Position numbers and translations under genes: made by a program. The notes under the pieces are model-generated. The model searched no databases. It was not told the DNA's origin and was given only the letters and a program-made list of their open reading frames with translations. Shown piece by piece: positions 11,593 to 22,029 of a DNA stretch of 64,000 nt. Position 1 is the stretch's first letter. Every line of letters begins with the position of its first letter. Origin of the DNA: Acanthornis magna (lineage: Eukaryota > Chordata > Aves > Passeriformes > Acanthizidae); NCBI GenBank assembly GCA_036785705.1, contig JAWUZG010000136.1, forward strand, positions 124,001-188,000, given 5' to 3'.

Positions 11593-11967
11593 TTATTCCC
11601 ACACTTCTTTTATGACAAAATCTTGGGGTTTCATTCTGAATTGTTTTTTCATGAGCATAGCTGGGAAGATGAGGCCAAGGCTTTTTTGGAAAACAGGGAT
11701 TTCCCATAACTCAGCACCTCAGGTTTATCCATCATCCCTGAGCAGGACCCCAGGGAAGGGCTGTGCTCAGGGCACCCAGCAATGCCATGGGGACCAGCAC
11801 CTGCCTTCCTGAGGGAAATGGGCTAAAAATAGGCAAAACCAAAGCTGCGTCTGCCTTCAGCCACCTGAACACCTCAAAAACGTCACTCTGGTTTGTGGTG
11901 AGGGATCAGGGACCAGCAACACTCAGGGCAAAAAAAAGGAGCTCCTTGAGCCCTTTCTGGCTGCAGC
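11593..11967. other. Single-copy sequence, no gene seen
   Basis: Nothing recognisable between the CR1 and the GGGAT array. Confidence 0.5.
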
Positions 11968-12832
11968 GGGATGGGGTGGGATAATGGGATGGGATGGGAT
12001 GGGATGGGATGGGATGGGATAATGGGATGGGATGGGATAGGATCCATGGGATGGGATGGGATGGGACGGGATAATGGGATGGGATGGGATAATGGGATGG
12101 GATGGGATGGGATGGGATGGGATAATGGGATGGGATGGGATCCATGGGATGGGATCCATGGGATGGGATGGGATGGGATGGGATGGGATGGGATGGGATG
12201 GGATAATGGGATGGGATAATGGGATGGGATGGGATCCATGGGATGGGATGGGATGGGATGGGATCCATGGGATGGGATGGGATGGGGTAATGGGATGGGA
12301 TGGGATGGGATGGGATGGGATGGGATGGGATGGGATCCATGGGATGGGATGGGATGGGGTAATGGGATGGGATGGGATGGGATGGGATGGGATGGGATGG
12401 GATGGGATAATGGGATGGGATGGGATGGGATAATGGGATGGGATGGGATGGGATGGGATGGGATAATGGGATGGGATGGGATGGGGTAATGGGATGGGAT
12501 GGGATGGGATAATGGGATGGGATGGGATGGGATGGGATGGGATGGGATAATGGGATGGGATGGGATCCATGGGATGGGATAATGGGATGGGATGGGATCC
12601 ATGGGATGGGATAATGGGATGGGATGGGATAATGGGATGGGATGGGATAGGATGGGATAATGGGATGGGATGGGATCCATGGGATGGGATGGGATGGGAT
12701 GGGATAATGGGATGGGATCCATGGGATGGGATAATGGGATGGGATGGGATGGGATGGGATAGGATGGGATGGGATGGGATAATGGGATGGGATGGGATGG
12801 GATCCATGGGATGGGATAATGGGATGGGATGG
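11968..12832. repeat. (GGGAT)n pentanucleotide satellite, about 865 bp
   Basis: Built of GGGAT with two recurrent variants, GGGATAAT (8 bp) and GGGATCCAT (9 bp). The variants are spread along the array and locally form higher-order units; for example a 32-bp block starting CCATGGGATGGGATAAT is repeated exactly at about 12567 and 12599. On the plus strand nearly every 20-bp window meets the G3-N2-G3-N2-G3-N2-G3 rule for G-quadruplexes. All frames read as Met-Gly-Trp-Asp or Ser-His-Pro-Ile repeats and should not be taken as protein. Confidence 0.97.
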
Positions 12833-13074
12833 CTCCTCTGAAGTCCTTTTTGGGCACTCTGTATTCCACCCAAAGCAGGATGGGATAGTTCCAAACAGGG
12901 CTCAATTCCCACTCCGGGTCCTTCCTCCCTCCAGGAAACAAAAGGCAGGAGGAATTTGCCTCATTCCCGCTTGGCACTGAGTTCAAAAACCTGAGTGGGA
13001 GCATCCAAGAGTTGGGAGAAGGTGAAAATGGGATCTGGTAACACAGCAGCAAAAGGGGATGAGGGATGGGACCG
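12833..13074. other. Single-copy spacer
   Basis: Separates the pentamer array from the 16-bp minisatellite. Nothing recognised. Confidence 0.5.
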
Positions 13075-13245
13075 GATTTCAGGGGACACAGATTTCAGGG
13101 GACACAGATTCACAGGACACAGATTTCACCTGACATGGATTTCAGGGGACACAGATTTCACAGGACACAGATTTCCCAGGACACAGATTTCCCAGGACAC
13201 GGATTTCAGGGGACACGGATTTCAGGGGACACAGATTTCCCAGGG
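13075..13245. repeat. 16-bp minisatellite, about 11 units
   Basis: Consensus 'gatttcaggggacaca'. Variants cluster at positions 6-11 of the unit (caggg, cacag, cccag). One unit is 15 bp long. Confidence 0.95.
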
Positions 13246-13910
13246 TACTCCAAAGCAGCTGCTGGCTTGGAAATGAGACAAATCTGGATGTCCAAGGATA
13301 GAGATCCACCCTTTTCAAAGGAGCTGGAGCTGATGCTTCACTGAAAGTGCACAACAGTGGGTGTTTTGACAGTATCATCCCATTTTTTCTAGGAGTGGAT
13401 GGGAAAGAGTGGCTCAGTCAGGAGTTTTATGGCTTTGGATGATGACAGTATTTCCAGACTTTCAAAAGGGAAAAGCTGAGGGTGGACACAACTCATGCTC
13501 TCCACGGGGAGAGAACAGCACCAGGGTGAGCAAAGGGGGAATTTGGGGAGCAGGATGCAACTGCAGAAGTGGAAATCTTTCTCCATGGCCTTGTCCAAAA
13601 GAGGCAATTTTGGCTCTGCTTTCATGACAAACTCTGTGTGGAAAGCAAACATCTCCTCCCAAGGATTTATTTATTTTTTTTCTTTGGAGCAAACTCCATC
13701 GGTTTCCATCCAAGCTGTTTTTGCAAATTTTGCAGCGCACACTTTGTGTGACTCTGCCCAGCTCCAAGCAGGGAAACTGAGGCACAGAGATGTGACAATG
13801 CTTACAGTGACACAGGGAGGGACCTGCCCAGGACAACCTGACCTGGTGGGCTGGACCTCCAGGGGGATTTCAGGTGACCTCTTCCATCTACAACATTGCC
13901 TTTGATTTTA
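13246..13910. other. Single-copy sequence, no gene seen
   Basis: Contains a T-rich run near 13671-13685. No domain or RNA feature recognised. Confidence 0.5.
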
Positions 13911-14330
13911 GAACTGTGGAATCAGAGTGGTTTGGGTGGGAAGGGACATCAAAGACCATCTCATTCCACACCTTGCACTGTCCCAGGTTGCTCCAAGCCC
14001 TGTCCAGCCTGGCCTTGGACACTGCCAGGGATCCAGGGGCAGCCACAGCTTCTCTGGGCACCTGTGCCAGGGCCTGCCCACCCTCACAGGGAAGGATTCC
14101 TTCCCAAAATCCCATCCATCCCTGCCCCCTGGCAGTGGGAAGCCATTCCCTGTGTCCTGTCTCTCCATCCCTTGTCCATAGTCCCTCTGCAGCTCTCCTG
14201 GGGCCCCTTTAGGTACTGGAGGTGCTGAAGGTTTCCCTGGAGCCTGCTCTTCTCCAGGATGGACAATCCCAATTCTCTCTGCCTGTCTCCAGAGCAGAGG
14301 GCTCTGTTTCCTCTCCTCACACCTTACAGG
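13911..14330 (-). mobile_element. CR1 LINE 3' region, longer copy
   Basis: Begins at the tail near 'gtggaatcagagtgg' and runs past the usual truncation point. It includes 'ttgtccatagtccctc', 'gcccctttaggtactgg' and 'ctcttctccagga'. A deletion of about 35 bp near 13970 removes the 'ccatgggcagggacacc' segment. Confidence 0.9.
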
Positions 14331-14950
14331 CTCCGTGCTGAGCAGATCTCTGCTCTCCACCTCCTGGAAAAGGCGATGAGTGCCTCATTCCCTGATGCCA
14401 GACCTCCTGAACTTGTGGGGTCACGCAATTCCCTTTTAGGATGGAAGATTTATGGGCCAGAGGGCAAGAAAAAACCCCATAAATCTCAGCTCGTTTATCA
14501 CCTCTCAGTATAATTAACCCCTCTCTGAATGAGACACAACACTCACAGCCCGGGGGGCACTCTGCACAGAGCCAGAGGTGTTTTCCAGCCCTGACCCACC
14601 CAGATCCCCCTGCTCTGCCCATCCTCCTGTTCCCGGGTGTCCCTGCGGTGGGGGTGACCCCGAGAACTCGGGGAGCTCATTTGGCCGAGCCGTGATGCAA
14701 ATTGGGGTTGCACAAACTTCCCAGCTGGAGGAATGAATTTGTGAAATCGAAAAGAGGAGAATAGAGGAGAAAGGCAGGAAGCACAGAGGGCAGGCTCGGG
14801 GAGTCTGTGTGAGACAGGCTGGACACACGTTCTGCTGCTGCAGGGAGCTCTGCTGACCCCACGGCAGTGCCTGTGGGGCTGCTCTGCTGCTTCTCTCCAG
14901 GCTCCAGCTGGGCAGGAGCCTTCCTGCAGTGTCCCCAGCCACGGAGGGGT
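14331..14950. other. Single-copy sequence, no gene seen
   Basis: A short AT-rich patch with 'gtataattaacc' lies at about 14506-14520. Overlapping open frames on both strands lack domains. Confidence 0.45.
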
Positions 14951-15004
14951 TGGGGAGAGATGATCTTTGAGGTCCCTTCCAGCCCAAACCGCTCTGGGGT
15001 TCCA
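14951..15004 (+). mobile_element. CR1 LINE, terminal 50 bp
   Basis: Only 'gatgatctttgaggtccctt' and 'ccagcccaaaccgctctgg' remain, the extreme 3' end of CR1. Upstream sequence no longer resembles the family. Confidence 0.65.
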
Positions 15005-15427
15005 TGCCCTGGGGTTCCTCGCGGGCTGAGGAGGGACAGTGCTGCCCCAAGCCTTCAGCTGACCCCTGGGATGACCTTGGCCATCCTCTCCTGGGGTTGT
15101 TTCCCTGTCCCTCCTCCAGATGACACTTTCGGCTGGGAGGAGCAGGTGAGGGTCACCCATGTGGGCAGCTCTCCTGGACACTGGAGTGGGGGAAATCCCG
15201 GGGGAGCTTTACCCAAAAACAGGGCTCAGATCTCAATTCAGCAGATGTCCTGTGTCCTGTAGGAGTCACACATCAGACAGACCATCCTCCCTAGGGACCA
15301 TCCTGCACAGTGTCCAAGCTCTGAGAGCAGGGAAGAGAGGGACAGAAATCCAGCCAGTGTGGAGTGATTATCCACAGCCTCCAGAAACTCCAAATTCTGA
15401 CAATTCCTAAGGAAGAATCAGCACGAG
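15005..15427. other. Single-copy sequence, no gene seen
   Basis: Nothing recognised. Confidence 0.5.
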
Positions 15428-15735
15428 CATAGAACCATGGGATGGTTTTGGTTGGACAGGACCTTAAAGATCATCAAATTCCAGCCCCTGCCATGGGCAG
15501 GGACACCTTCCATTGTCCCAGGCTGCTCCAAACCTCATCCAGCCTGGGCTTGGACACTGCCAGGGATCCAGGGGCAGCCGCAGCTTCTCTGGACACCTGT
15601 GCCAGGGCCTCTCCACCCTCACAGGGAAGGATTCTTCCCAATTTCCCATCTAACCCTGCCCTCTGCCAGTTCAAAGCCTTTCCTTCTTGTCCTTTCACTA
15701 CTTGCCTGTGTAAAAAGTCACTCTCTCTTTTTCAC
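15428..15735 (-). mobile_element. CR1 LINE 3' end
   Basis: Tail 'atagaaccatgggatgg', then the full run of family landmarks to 'cttgtcctttcactacttgc' and 'tgtgtaaaaagtcac'. About 308 bp. One of the better-preserved copies in the window. Confidence 0.94.
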
Positions 15736-16089
15736 AAGCCCGAAGTGCAATCTTTGGAAGAGCCTTTGGGATTATCAGGTGCTGAAGTTTTGGGATCCAT
15801 GCAAACATTTTACATCCCCAACATCCTGCAGCAGTAATTCCTCGTTTAGCTGTGCAGCTGATGGGGAGCAGGTCCCTGTTCTGCCTGGCCTGCCCTACAC
15901 GAGTAACACCTGAAGCTTCTTTTGACTTCAGCTCCGAGGGGACACTGAGGAGTTGTCCCATGTCCCATCTCTCCAGCCCCCCATGACTTTGCAATTCATT
16001 TCAAACCCTCCTCTGTCGCCCCTCCAACAGGAGCTATCCCATATCTCCGAACCTTTTTTCACTCCTCTACAAACCTTCCCCCGAAATTC
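15736..16089. other. Single-copy sequence, no gene seen
   Basis: Nothing recognised. Confidence 0.5.
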
Positions 16090-16345
16090 CTGATGAGGCG
16101 CGATCGGGATGAACCAAAGCCCATCCGAGCGTTCCCGGGGGGGCTGGAAGACCCCAGGGAGCACGTGGCAGGCGCTCGGGCAGCCTCTGATCCCTTACAT
16201 AACCACCGCCGCTGTTTGTTTTTCTTTCCTGACTTATTTTGTGTGCGCTTCTCCCGCGCTCGCTGCTCCCAAAGCCGCTTAGAATGGCGCTAAACCCCGG
16301 CTTAGCCAAACTGCGCTGCTCCTGGTGACTCACCGAGCACTTTCC
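16090..16345. promoter_or_regulatory. CpG-rich, CNE-like island
   Basis: CpGs are frequent (for example 'cgatcggg', 'cgcgctcgctg', 'ctcgcg') around an AT-rich core 'gtttgtttttctttcctgac'. The mix of GC-rich and AT-rich blocks without a supported open frame suggests regulatory DNA or a minor CpG island. This is inference from composition. Confidence 0.3.
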
Positions 16346-17107
16346 TCGCGAAAAAAACCCTCCCCGCTCCTTCCAGCATCCCAAAAGGATGAGACTGGCT
16401 CTGCCATCCCCTTCTCCGTGTGCTCACCCACCACCTCTGTCACTTTTTTCCCTCTTGCTGAGACCAGATTCAACATTTTTGGGGTTTCTCCCCCGCGTGG
16501 TAACTCCGATGTGGGGCTTGCTGCCCATGAGATGGTCAGGTGGACTCCCCAAAGGGTTGGCTGAGGTCTTGGTCATCCTCAGAAACACCAAATCCCCCCA
16601 AAAAATAAATCCTGAACTTGCAGAGGCACGTGGCAGCTCAGGCCGAGTGTGGGAATGTGTGTGCAGGAGGCACTGACGTCCTTTGCAAGGTCCTGGCTGT
16701 TTTTCTGACATAGTCTCCTCTTGCCAGGGAATTTTTCTTAAATTTAATTTCATAAATTTCAAAAATTTCATAAATACAACCTGTCCTGCTCTTGCTTTGT
16801 GCGACATTATCCACTCCAAGCTCTGTTGTGTTATTTATGCGCAAACACAGTCAGCAGATGCATAGGCACACATTTTCTGTGAAATCCCACCTGCTGAACG
16901 CCCCCTTGCTGAGGCAGATCAGGAGTTCTGGGGCCTCACTGAAACCTCTTCTGGCTGTGTAGAAGCCCTGGTCTATGCAGGTCTTTTTTATCAATGCTTG
17001 TGCCTTTTTTTTTGGAAAGCAAATGTGTTTTCACGTGCCCTGGAACAAAAGCAGCACCTGGGCTTTGGGTCTTCTGCAGAAGAGCCCCACCTGTTTGCTG
17101 CTGGGAG
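16346..17107. other. Single-copy sequence, no gene seen
   Basis: An AT-rich segment at 16736-16785 carries two 'tttcataaat' copies. No gene or complete transposon recognised. Confidence 0.45.
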
Positions 17108-17235
17108 GATCACAAAATATCCTGAGTTGGATCCCACGAGGATCATCAATCCAGCTCCTGGCCCTGTGCAGGACAACCCCAAAAATCCCACCCTGTGCCT
17201 GAGAGCGTTGCCCAAATATCTCTTGCACACAGGAG
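17108..17235 (-). mobile_element. CR1 LINE 3' end, third subfamily type
   Basis: Reads 'gatcacaaaatatcctgag', 'ttggatcccacgaggatcat', 'ccagctcctggccctgtgc' and 'ctgagagcgttgcccaaa'. This matches the CR1 type whose 3' end encodes a 'gtccaactcctggctcc' stretch, distinct from the two types above. It is truncated after about 125 bp. Confidence 0.8.
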
Positions 17236-17608
17236 CACTGGCACTGGGCTGAGGCAGGACATTTTTAAAGCCTCCTGAAATGCTGCAGCTTCTCCAGCCC
17301 GGTTTCGGACCCTTCTCCCCCCAGAGCAGTCTCAGAGTGGAGGCTCCAAGGGCTCGGCTTTCCTCTTTGTGACGCCAAACATCAAGGAAGGGATAATCAA
17401 ATTATATCCACACGATTGCATGGACGAGTGCACCAAGCACCCCAGAGAGATTTGTCCCTTGTCCCTTTGTGAGGGCCACTGGATCTCTCAGAGAGGCCAA
17501 ACACCCCCCAGATATCGAACAGGGACATGGGAGGATTGATTGGCCACCTCGGATTGCCTTTTTCCAGCACTCCTGGATCTGCCCACCACGGCAGGTGGGA
17601 GCTCCTTC
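17236..17608. other. Single-copy sequence, no gene seen
   Basis: Flank of the LTR insertion. Nothing recognised. Confidence 0.5.
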
Positions 17609-18257
17609 TGTCACCAAAACTGTAGGAAAAACAAAAACTCTCCAACATTTTTAATGTTAGAGAGTCAAGGCATTACTTTATTATCTGGCCAGGATGTTGT
17701 TCTGGCCAGGGTGTGCCACAGAAATCATCTCATCCACACACAGCCTGGGTGTGCAGAGGGAATCACTCCATGATGCACAATTTTACAGGATTTTCCCCCA
17801 AATTTTATACAGTCAAACCCACAGAGATGCATTGTTTCAAAGTTCATTGGTCCAGAGTTGAGCAACCCCCAGCGTTCAGTTTCCCATTGGATCCGAATCC
17901 CCTCGCCTCTGATGTAAATTAGATATTAATTTTTCAATTTTCTTATCAGTCCTTTTGGGGCAAGATGTCTTCAGCTCTGTCAGAGGTGCTCTGGGGTGGA
18001 TGTTTGGAGATGGCCACCGATGTTCCATTGATGTTCCGTGGATGGTTTTTATCTCTCTGGGTATCTTTTGGGCTGCTCCCGGTCTGTTGGTGTATTGAGT
18101 TCATCAGACCTCACCTGGCAGAACAATGTCCTGAAAAGAAACTTAAAATTCCTTTTCCCGGGGTACAGACAAACAAAGCCTTTGACTAAAGTTACACCAA
18201 ATTTTTAAACCGGTATATTTTAAACCGGTATATTTCAAACCGGTGTATTTTCCAACA
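17609..18257 (-). mobile_element. Solo LTR of an endogenous retrovirus, copy 1
   Basis: A 649-bp element bounded by TG and CA. It is flanked by the direct 4-bp repeat CTTC (17605-17608 and 18258-18261), the target duplication expected of gammaretrovirus-like (class I) integration. On the minus strand there is a TATAAAA box (17803-17809) and an AATAAA signal (17677-17682) in the order U3-R-U5, so the provirus lay antisense to the window. Near its minus-strand 5' end the motif 'aaaccggt' is present three times. No internal gag, pol or env sequence remains, as expected after LTR-LTR recombination. The same family occurs at 59633-60243. Confidence 0.88.
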
Positions 18258-18299
18258 CTTCCCTTGGTGCCGCTGAGTTTTTGGGGGTGCCGCACCCCA

Positions 18300-18620
18300 C
18301 CCTGAGCCCTCTGCCTTGCCCCTGGGGGTACCGCAGCCCCCCCGGGAGGGGATCCCCGCTCGGAGCCCCGCTCCAGGCACCGCCGGGGCAAGCATCCCTC
18401 CCCGGCTGGAGGAGCGCATCCGCCGCGGGGCTTGCGCAAGCCTGGCATGAATCAGCAGCACATCTGGGCTCCTGCTGAGGCTGCACAGTCACATTTTCCC
18501 CTCCATCCCAGCCCCAGGAGCTCTTAAGCCCCGGGAAGGCAGAGCGCCAGCCCGGCCCGGCTGGCTGCGGAGCGGGAGGGGAGGGAGAGGAAGCTGTGCT
18601 GGCTTTGCCTCGCAGGGGAA
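18300..18620. promoter_or_regulatory. CpG-rich block, possible promoter or enhancer
   Basis: Dense CpG next to the LTR. It contains the perfect palindrome GCTTGCGCAAGC (18430-18441, with the C/EBP core TTGCGCAA). Seven bases later comes TGAATCAGCA (18448-18457), which resembles a Maf recognition half site. No TATA box or supported first exon was found, so a promoter role is only possible. Confidence 0.35.
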
Positions 18621-18880
18621 ATATTAAACGCTGCCGTCAAAGAACTGGGTCATGTCCCTGTGTCTTCCTGAGCAGGGGTGAGAAATCAGCGCTGTGTTCG
18701 CAGGCTGGTTGGAGGCTCCCTGTGCCCTCTCCCTGCTCCCGGCTCCGGGTTTTGGAGCAGGGGATGAGCCTGAGCTCGGCCCCGGGGAAGGGTCGGGGTT
18801 CTGTAGGGGATTTGTGGGGCCGAGTCGAGCCCAGGGCAGCACAGACAGCCCGGGGCAAGGTCGGGGTGAGCTGAAGGAGC
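18621..18880. other. Single-copy spacer
   Basis: Nothing recognised between the CpG-rich block and the homopurine array. Confidence 0.45.
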
Positions 18881-20116
18881 TGGGAGGATGGGGGTGGAGA
18901 AGGGGAGGATGGGGAGGAGGAAGGAGAATTTGGGGTGAGAGGAGAGGCTGGGAATGGAGAAAGAAAGGCTGGGGATGGAAAAGAGGAGGATGGGGAGGAA
19001 GAAGGAGAATTTGGGGTGAGAAGAGAGGCTGGGAATGGAGAAAGAAAGGCTGGGGATGGAAAAGGGGAGGATGGGGGTGGAGAAAGGGAGGATGGGGAGG
19101 AGGAAGGAGAATTTGGAGTGAGAAGAGAGGCTGGGAATGGAGAAATGGAGGATGGGGATGGGGAAAGAAAGGCTGGGGATGGAGAAGGGGAGGCTGAGGA
19201 TGGATAAGGGGAGGATGGGGAGGAAGGCAAATTTGGGGTGAGAAGAGAGGCTGGGAATGGAGAAAGAAAGGCTGGGGATGGAAAAGGGGAGGATGGGGAT
19301 GGAAAAGGGGCGGATGGGGATGGAGAAGGAGAGGATGGGGAGGAGGAAGGAGAATTTGGGGTGAGAAGAGAGGCTGGGAATGGGGAAAGAAAGGCTAGGG
19401 ATGGAGGATGGGAGGATGGGGATGGAGAAGGGGAGGATGGGGGTGGAGAAGGAGAGTTTGGGGTAAGAGGAGAGGTTGGGAGTGGAGAAAGAAAGGCTGG
19501 GGATGGAAAAGGAGAGGCTGAGGGTGGAGAGGGAGAGGATGGGGATGGAGAAGGAGAGTTTGGGGTGAGAAGAGAGGCTGGGAATGGAGAAAGAAAGGCT
19601 GGAGATGGAGAAGGAGAGGCTGAGGGTGAAGAAGGGGAGGATGGGGAGGAAGAAGGAGCATTTGGGGTGAGAGGAGAGGCTGGGAGTGGATAAGGAGAGG
19701 CTGGGAATGGAGAAAGAAAGGCTGAGGGTGGAGAAGGGCAGGATGGAGATGGAGAAGGAGAGGCTGGCAATGGAGAAAGGGGAGGATGGGGATGGAAAAG
19801 GGGAGGATGGAGGTGGAGAAGGAGAGTTTGGGGTGAGAGAAGAGGCTGGGAATGGAGAAAGAGAGGATGGGGGTGGAGAAGGAGAGGATGGGGACGGAAG
19901 AGGCAAGGTTGGGGATGGAAAAGGGAAGAACGGGGATGGAAAAGGGAAGAATGGGGACGGAAAAGGGAAGAATGGGGACGGAAAAGGGAAGAATGGGGAC
20001 GGAAAAGGGAAGAATGGGGATGGAGAAGGGAAGAATGGGGATGGAGAAGGAGAGGCTGTGGGTTGGGAATGGTAGTCTGGGGATGGAGAAGGGGAGTCTG
20101 GGGATGAAGAAGGGAT
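18881..20116. repeat. Homopurine minisatellite, about 1.2 kb
   Basis: The plus strand is almost wholly A and G with scattered T. Basic blocks of about 18-21 bp ('gatggggatggagaaggag') are organised into larger units marked by 'tttggggtgaga'. The markers start at about 18931, 19012, 19114, 19234, 19357, 19459, 19561, 19663 and 19829, with a run of 102-bp spacings in the middle. From about 19915 the array becomes a cleaner 21-bp repeat ('ggaaaagggaagaatgggga'). Long open frames (up to 616 codons on the minus strand) are low-complexity artefacts. Confidence 0.95.
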
Positions 20117-21164
20117 AGCCTCGCTTGCATTTGAACCCCGAGGAGCTGAAGCCAGCCTGCACAGGCACCTTCCACCTCAGCCATGGGGTGGATTTCCCCC
20201 AGCCCATCACCCCGATCCCCAAGGCAGTGAGTCCCTGTCCCAGAAACCCTCCTGCCCTCCAGCACAGCCCCACCTAAGGGACAATTCTCCCCCGGCAAGC
20301 GCCTGGAGCCTTTCCCCGGCCCATTTACCACTTCCCCCGACCCGGCCCCAAGCCGGGGGGTGTCCGTGGGTCCCGGGGGGCTGCCGGAGCGGCTCCCGGG
20401 GCGCTGCGGCTGCCGTGTCCCCGCTGCGCACGGCCGAGTGTCGCCGCGCATCACCGTCACCCGGCAGCGGCGAGGGATCGGCCACAAGCAGACAGGACCG
20501 CAGGCGGCAGAGGCGATGTGGGAAGAGCATCCCTTCCCCCATCAGCCCGCTCCTTCCCCCAGAGCTCTCCCCGGCCCGAAATTCAGGCTTTTCCCAGGAT
20601 GCGGGGAGAAAAGGAGGCAGGGTGGGGTGGAAGGTGTTTTAAAGCTGGAGCAAAGCCTGGGGGTGCTGCCTGGGAGCTGTTCCCCTCCTGGGGTGGGTCA
20701 TTTCCTCGCCTGCCCCCTCGTTTCCCCTCGGAAAGAATCGGGAGGTCAGGTGCAAAATCACGAGATCTTGCCCAGAAGGAAAGGAGTGCGTGGATCCCAC
20801 ACCGCCACCAGTCTTTTCCACAGCAAAAAATGACTTTTCCGAGGAAAAACGGGAAGCTGGGGAGATGCTTCTGCAAATGGAGAGCTGGTTCCTCCAGGCT
20901 GTGCATCCCAGAGGTGAACATCTGCTCCTTCCCTCTGCTGAGAGGCAGCAGTGAGCCCAAATTTTGCTCTTGGGTTTTTCCCGGCAGGATTTGGCCTCTG
21001 GGAATTATTGCCCATGGAAGGAAGGAGAATTTCTCCATCTAACTCAGGTCATGGGCTGCCCTGATTTTTCCATGCCATTTCCAGATTATTACCTTTGAAG
21101 CGTTACGCTCAAAATGCAGAAGGCAAAAAGAGAGCAAAACCTTGTGCACAGGGCAGGGACTTTG
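20117..21164. other. Single-copy sequence with a CpG-rich patch
   Basis: 20280-20520 is CpG-dense ('gcggctcccggggcgctgcgg', 'gtcgccgcgcatcaccgtc'). The remainder is ordinary unique sequence. No gene seen. Confidence 0.4.
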
Positions 21165-21305
21165 AGGTCGGTCTCATTAACCAACAAACCACGACATTTT
21201 TGTCAGCATTTGTCGCAACCGGACCAACAGGTAGCCCCCAAATGATCCAATTACTGCTAATTCCCATTAATAATGCAATTAGGGTGGTTACACACAGCCT
21301 TCTGA
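21165..21305. promoter_or_regulatory. Candidate conserved noncoding element
   Basis: AT-rich island with closely spaced TAAT cores ('ccaattactgctaattccc', 'attaataatgcaattaggg') in otherwise GC-rich surroundings. A developmental enhancer is a fair guess from composition, but nothing in the window proves it. Confidence 0.35.
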
Positions 21306-21795
21306 CCATCTCCTGTGCTCTCCCCTCCTCAGAGTCACCGTGGAAAGTCACCAGCGCTGCAGATTTTTTGCTGGAGGGGCTGAGGGTGGCAGCGTGGCCT
21401 GGCTGGTGCTGCTCTCATACCTCACCAAACAGCCTGCTGCTGGCACTGCTGGGTCACAGAACCACCCCTGATTTTATTCAGACCCTTGCTGGCTGGTAGA
21501 ACATTTTTAGGGTGGAACCACGCGGTTGCAAAAGGCTTGGTGAAAGCTGACACAGCCAACAATGCTCATCTGACCATTGGGCAATGTGCTGTTACAGCTA
21601 AAATCGACGAAAAATGGCTTTTAAAAAGCTCCAGGACAAGTCTGCCGAGGCCTCCCAGGACCTTAGATCTTGTTTTGCTAAGCTGTACAAGGATCATGGC
21701 CTAAAGGCAGTGGCCACACCTTATTTTTGTGCTACCGGGGCATAAAGGCAGTGGTGTGGAGTGATATCCCTGAGTCCTCCCTCAAATCTTCCCTG
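21306..21795. other. Single-copy sequence, partly CNE-like
   Basis: 21515-21625 is unusually free of repeats and contains CAAT-like and AAAATCGACG motifs. No gene. Confidence 0.35.
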
Positions 21796-22029
21796 AAAAG
21801 GGGAGATTTAGATGGGATATTGGGAAGGAATCGTTCCCTGCGAGGGTGTGAGGCCCTGGCACAGGTGCCCAGAGAAGCTGTGGCTGCCCCTGGATCCCTG
21901 GAGGTGTCCAAGGCCAGGCTGGACAGGGCTTGGAGCAGCCTGGGACAGTGGAAGGTGTCCCTGCCATGGCAGGGGTGGAATGGGATGGTCTTTAAGGTCA
22001 TTCCAACCCAAACCATTCCCTGATTCCAT
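21796..22029 (+). mobile_element. CR1 LINE 3' end
   Basis: Runs from 'aaaggggagatttagatggg' to 'ccaaaccattccctgattcc'. All central landmarks are present and collinear, which makes it a good reference copy for the common subfamily here. Confidence 0.94.

Noticed and set aside
11968..12832. Interstitial telomeric repeat
   Set aside because: The unit is GGGAT, not TTAGGG. No TTAGGG run was found.
11883..13052. 389-codon Ser-His-Pro-Ile repeat frame and its Met-Gly-Trp-Asp counterparts
   Set aside because: Direct translation of the GGGAT array; open in several frames at once.
18637..20487. 616-codon minus-strand open frame
   Set aside because: It runs through the homopurine array, is pure low-complexity Ser/Pro/Phe/His repeat, and all neighbouring frames are open too.
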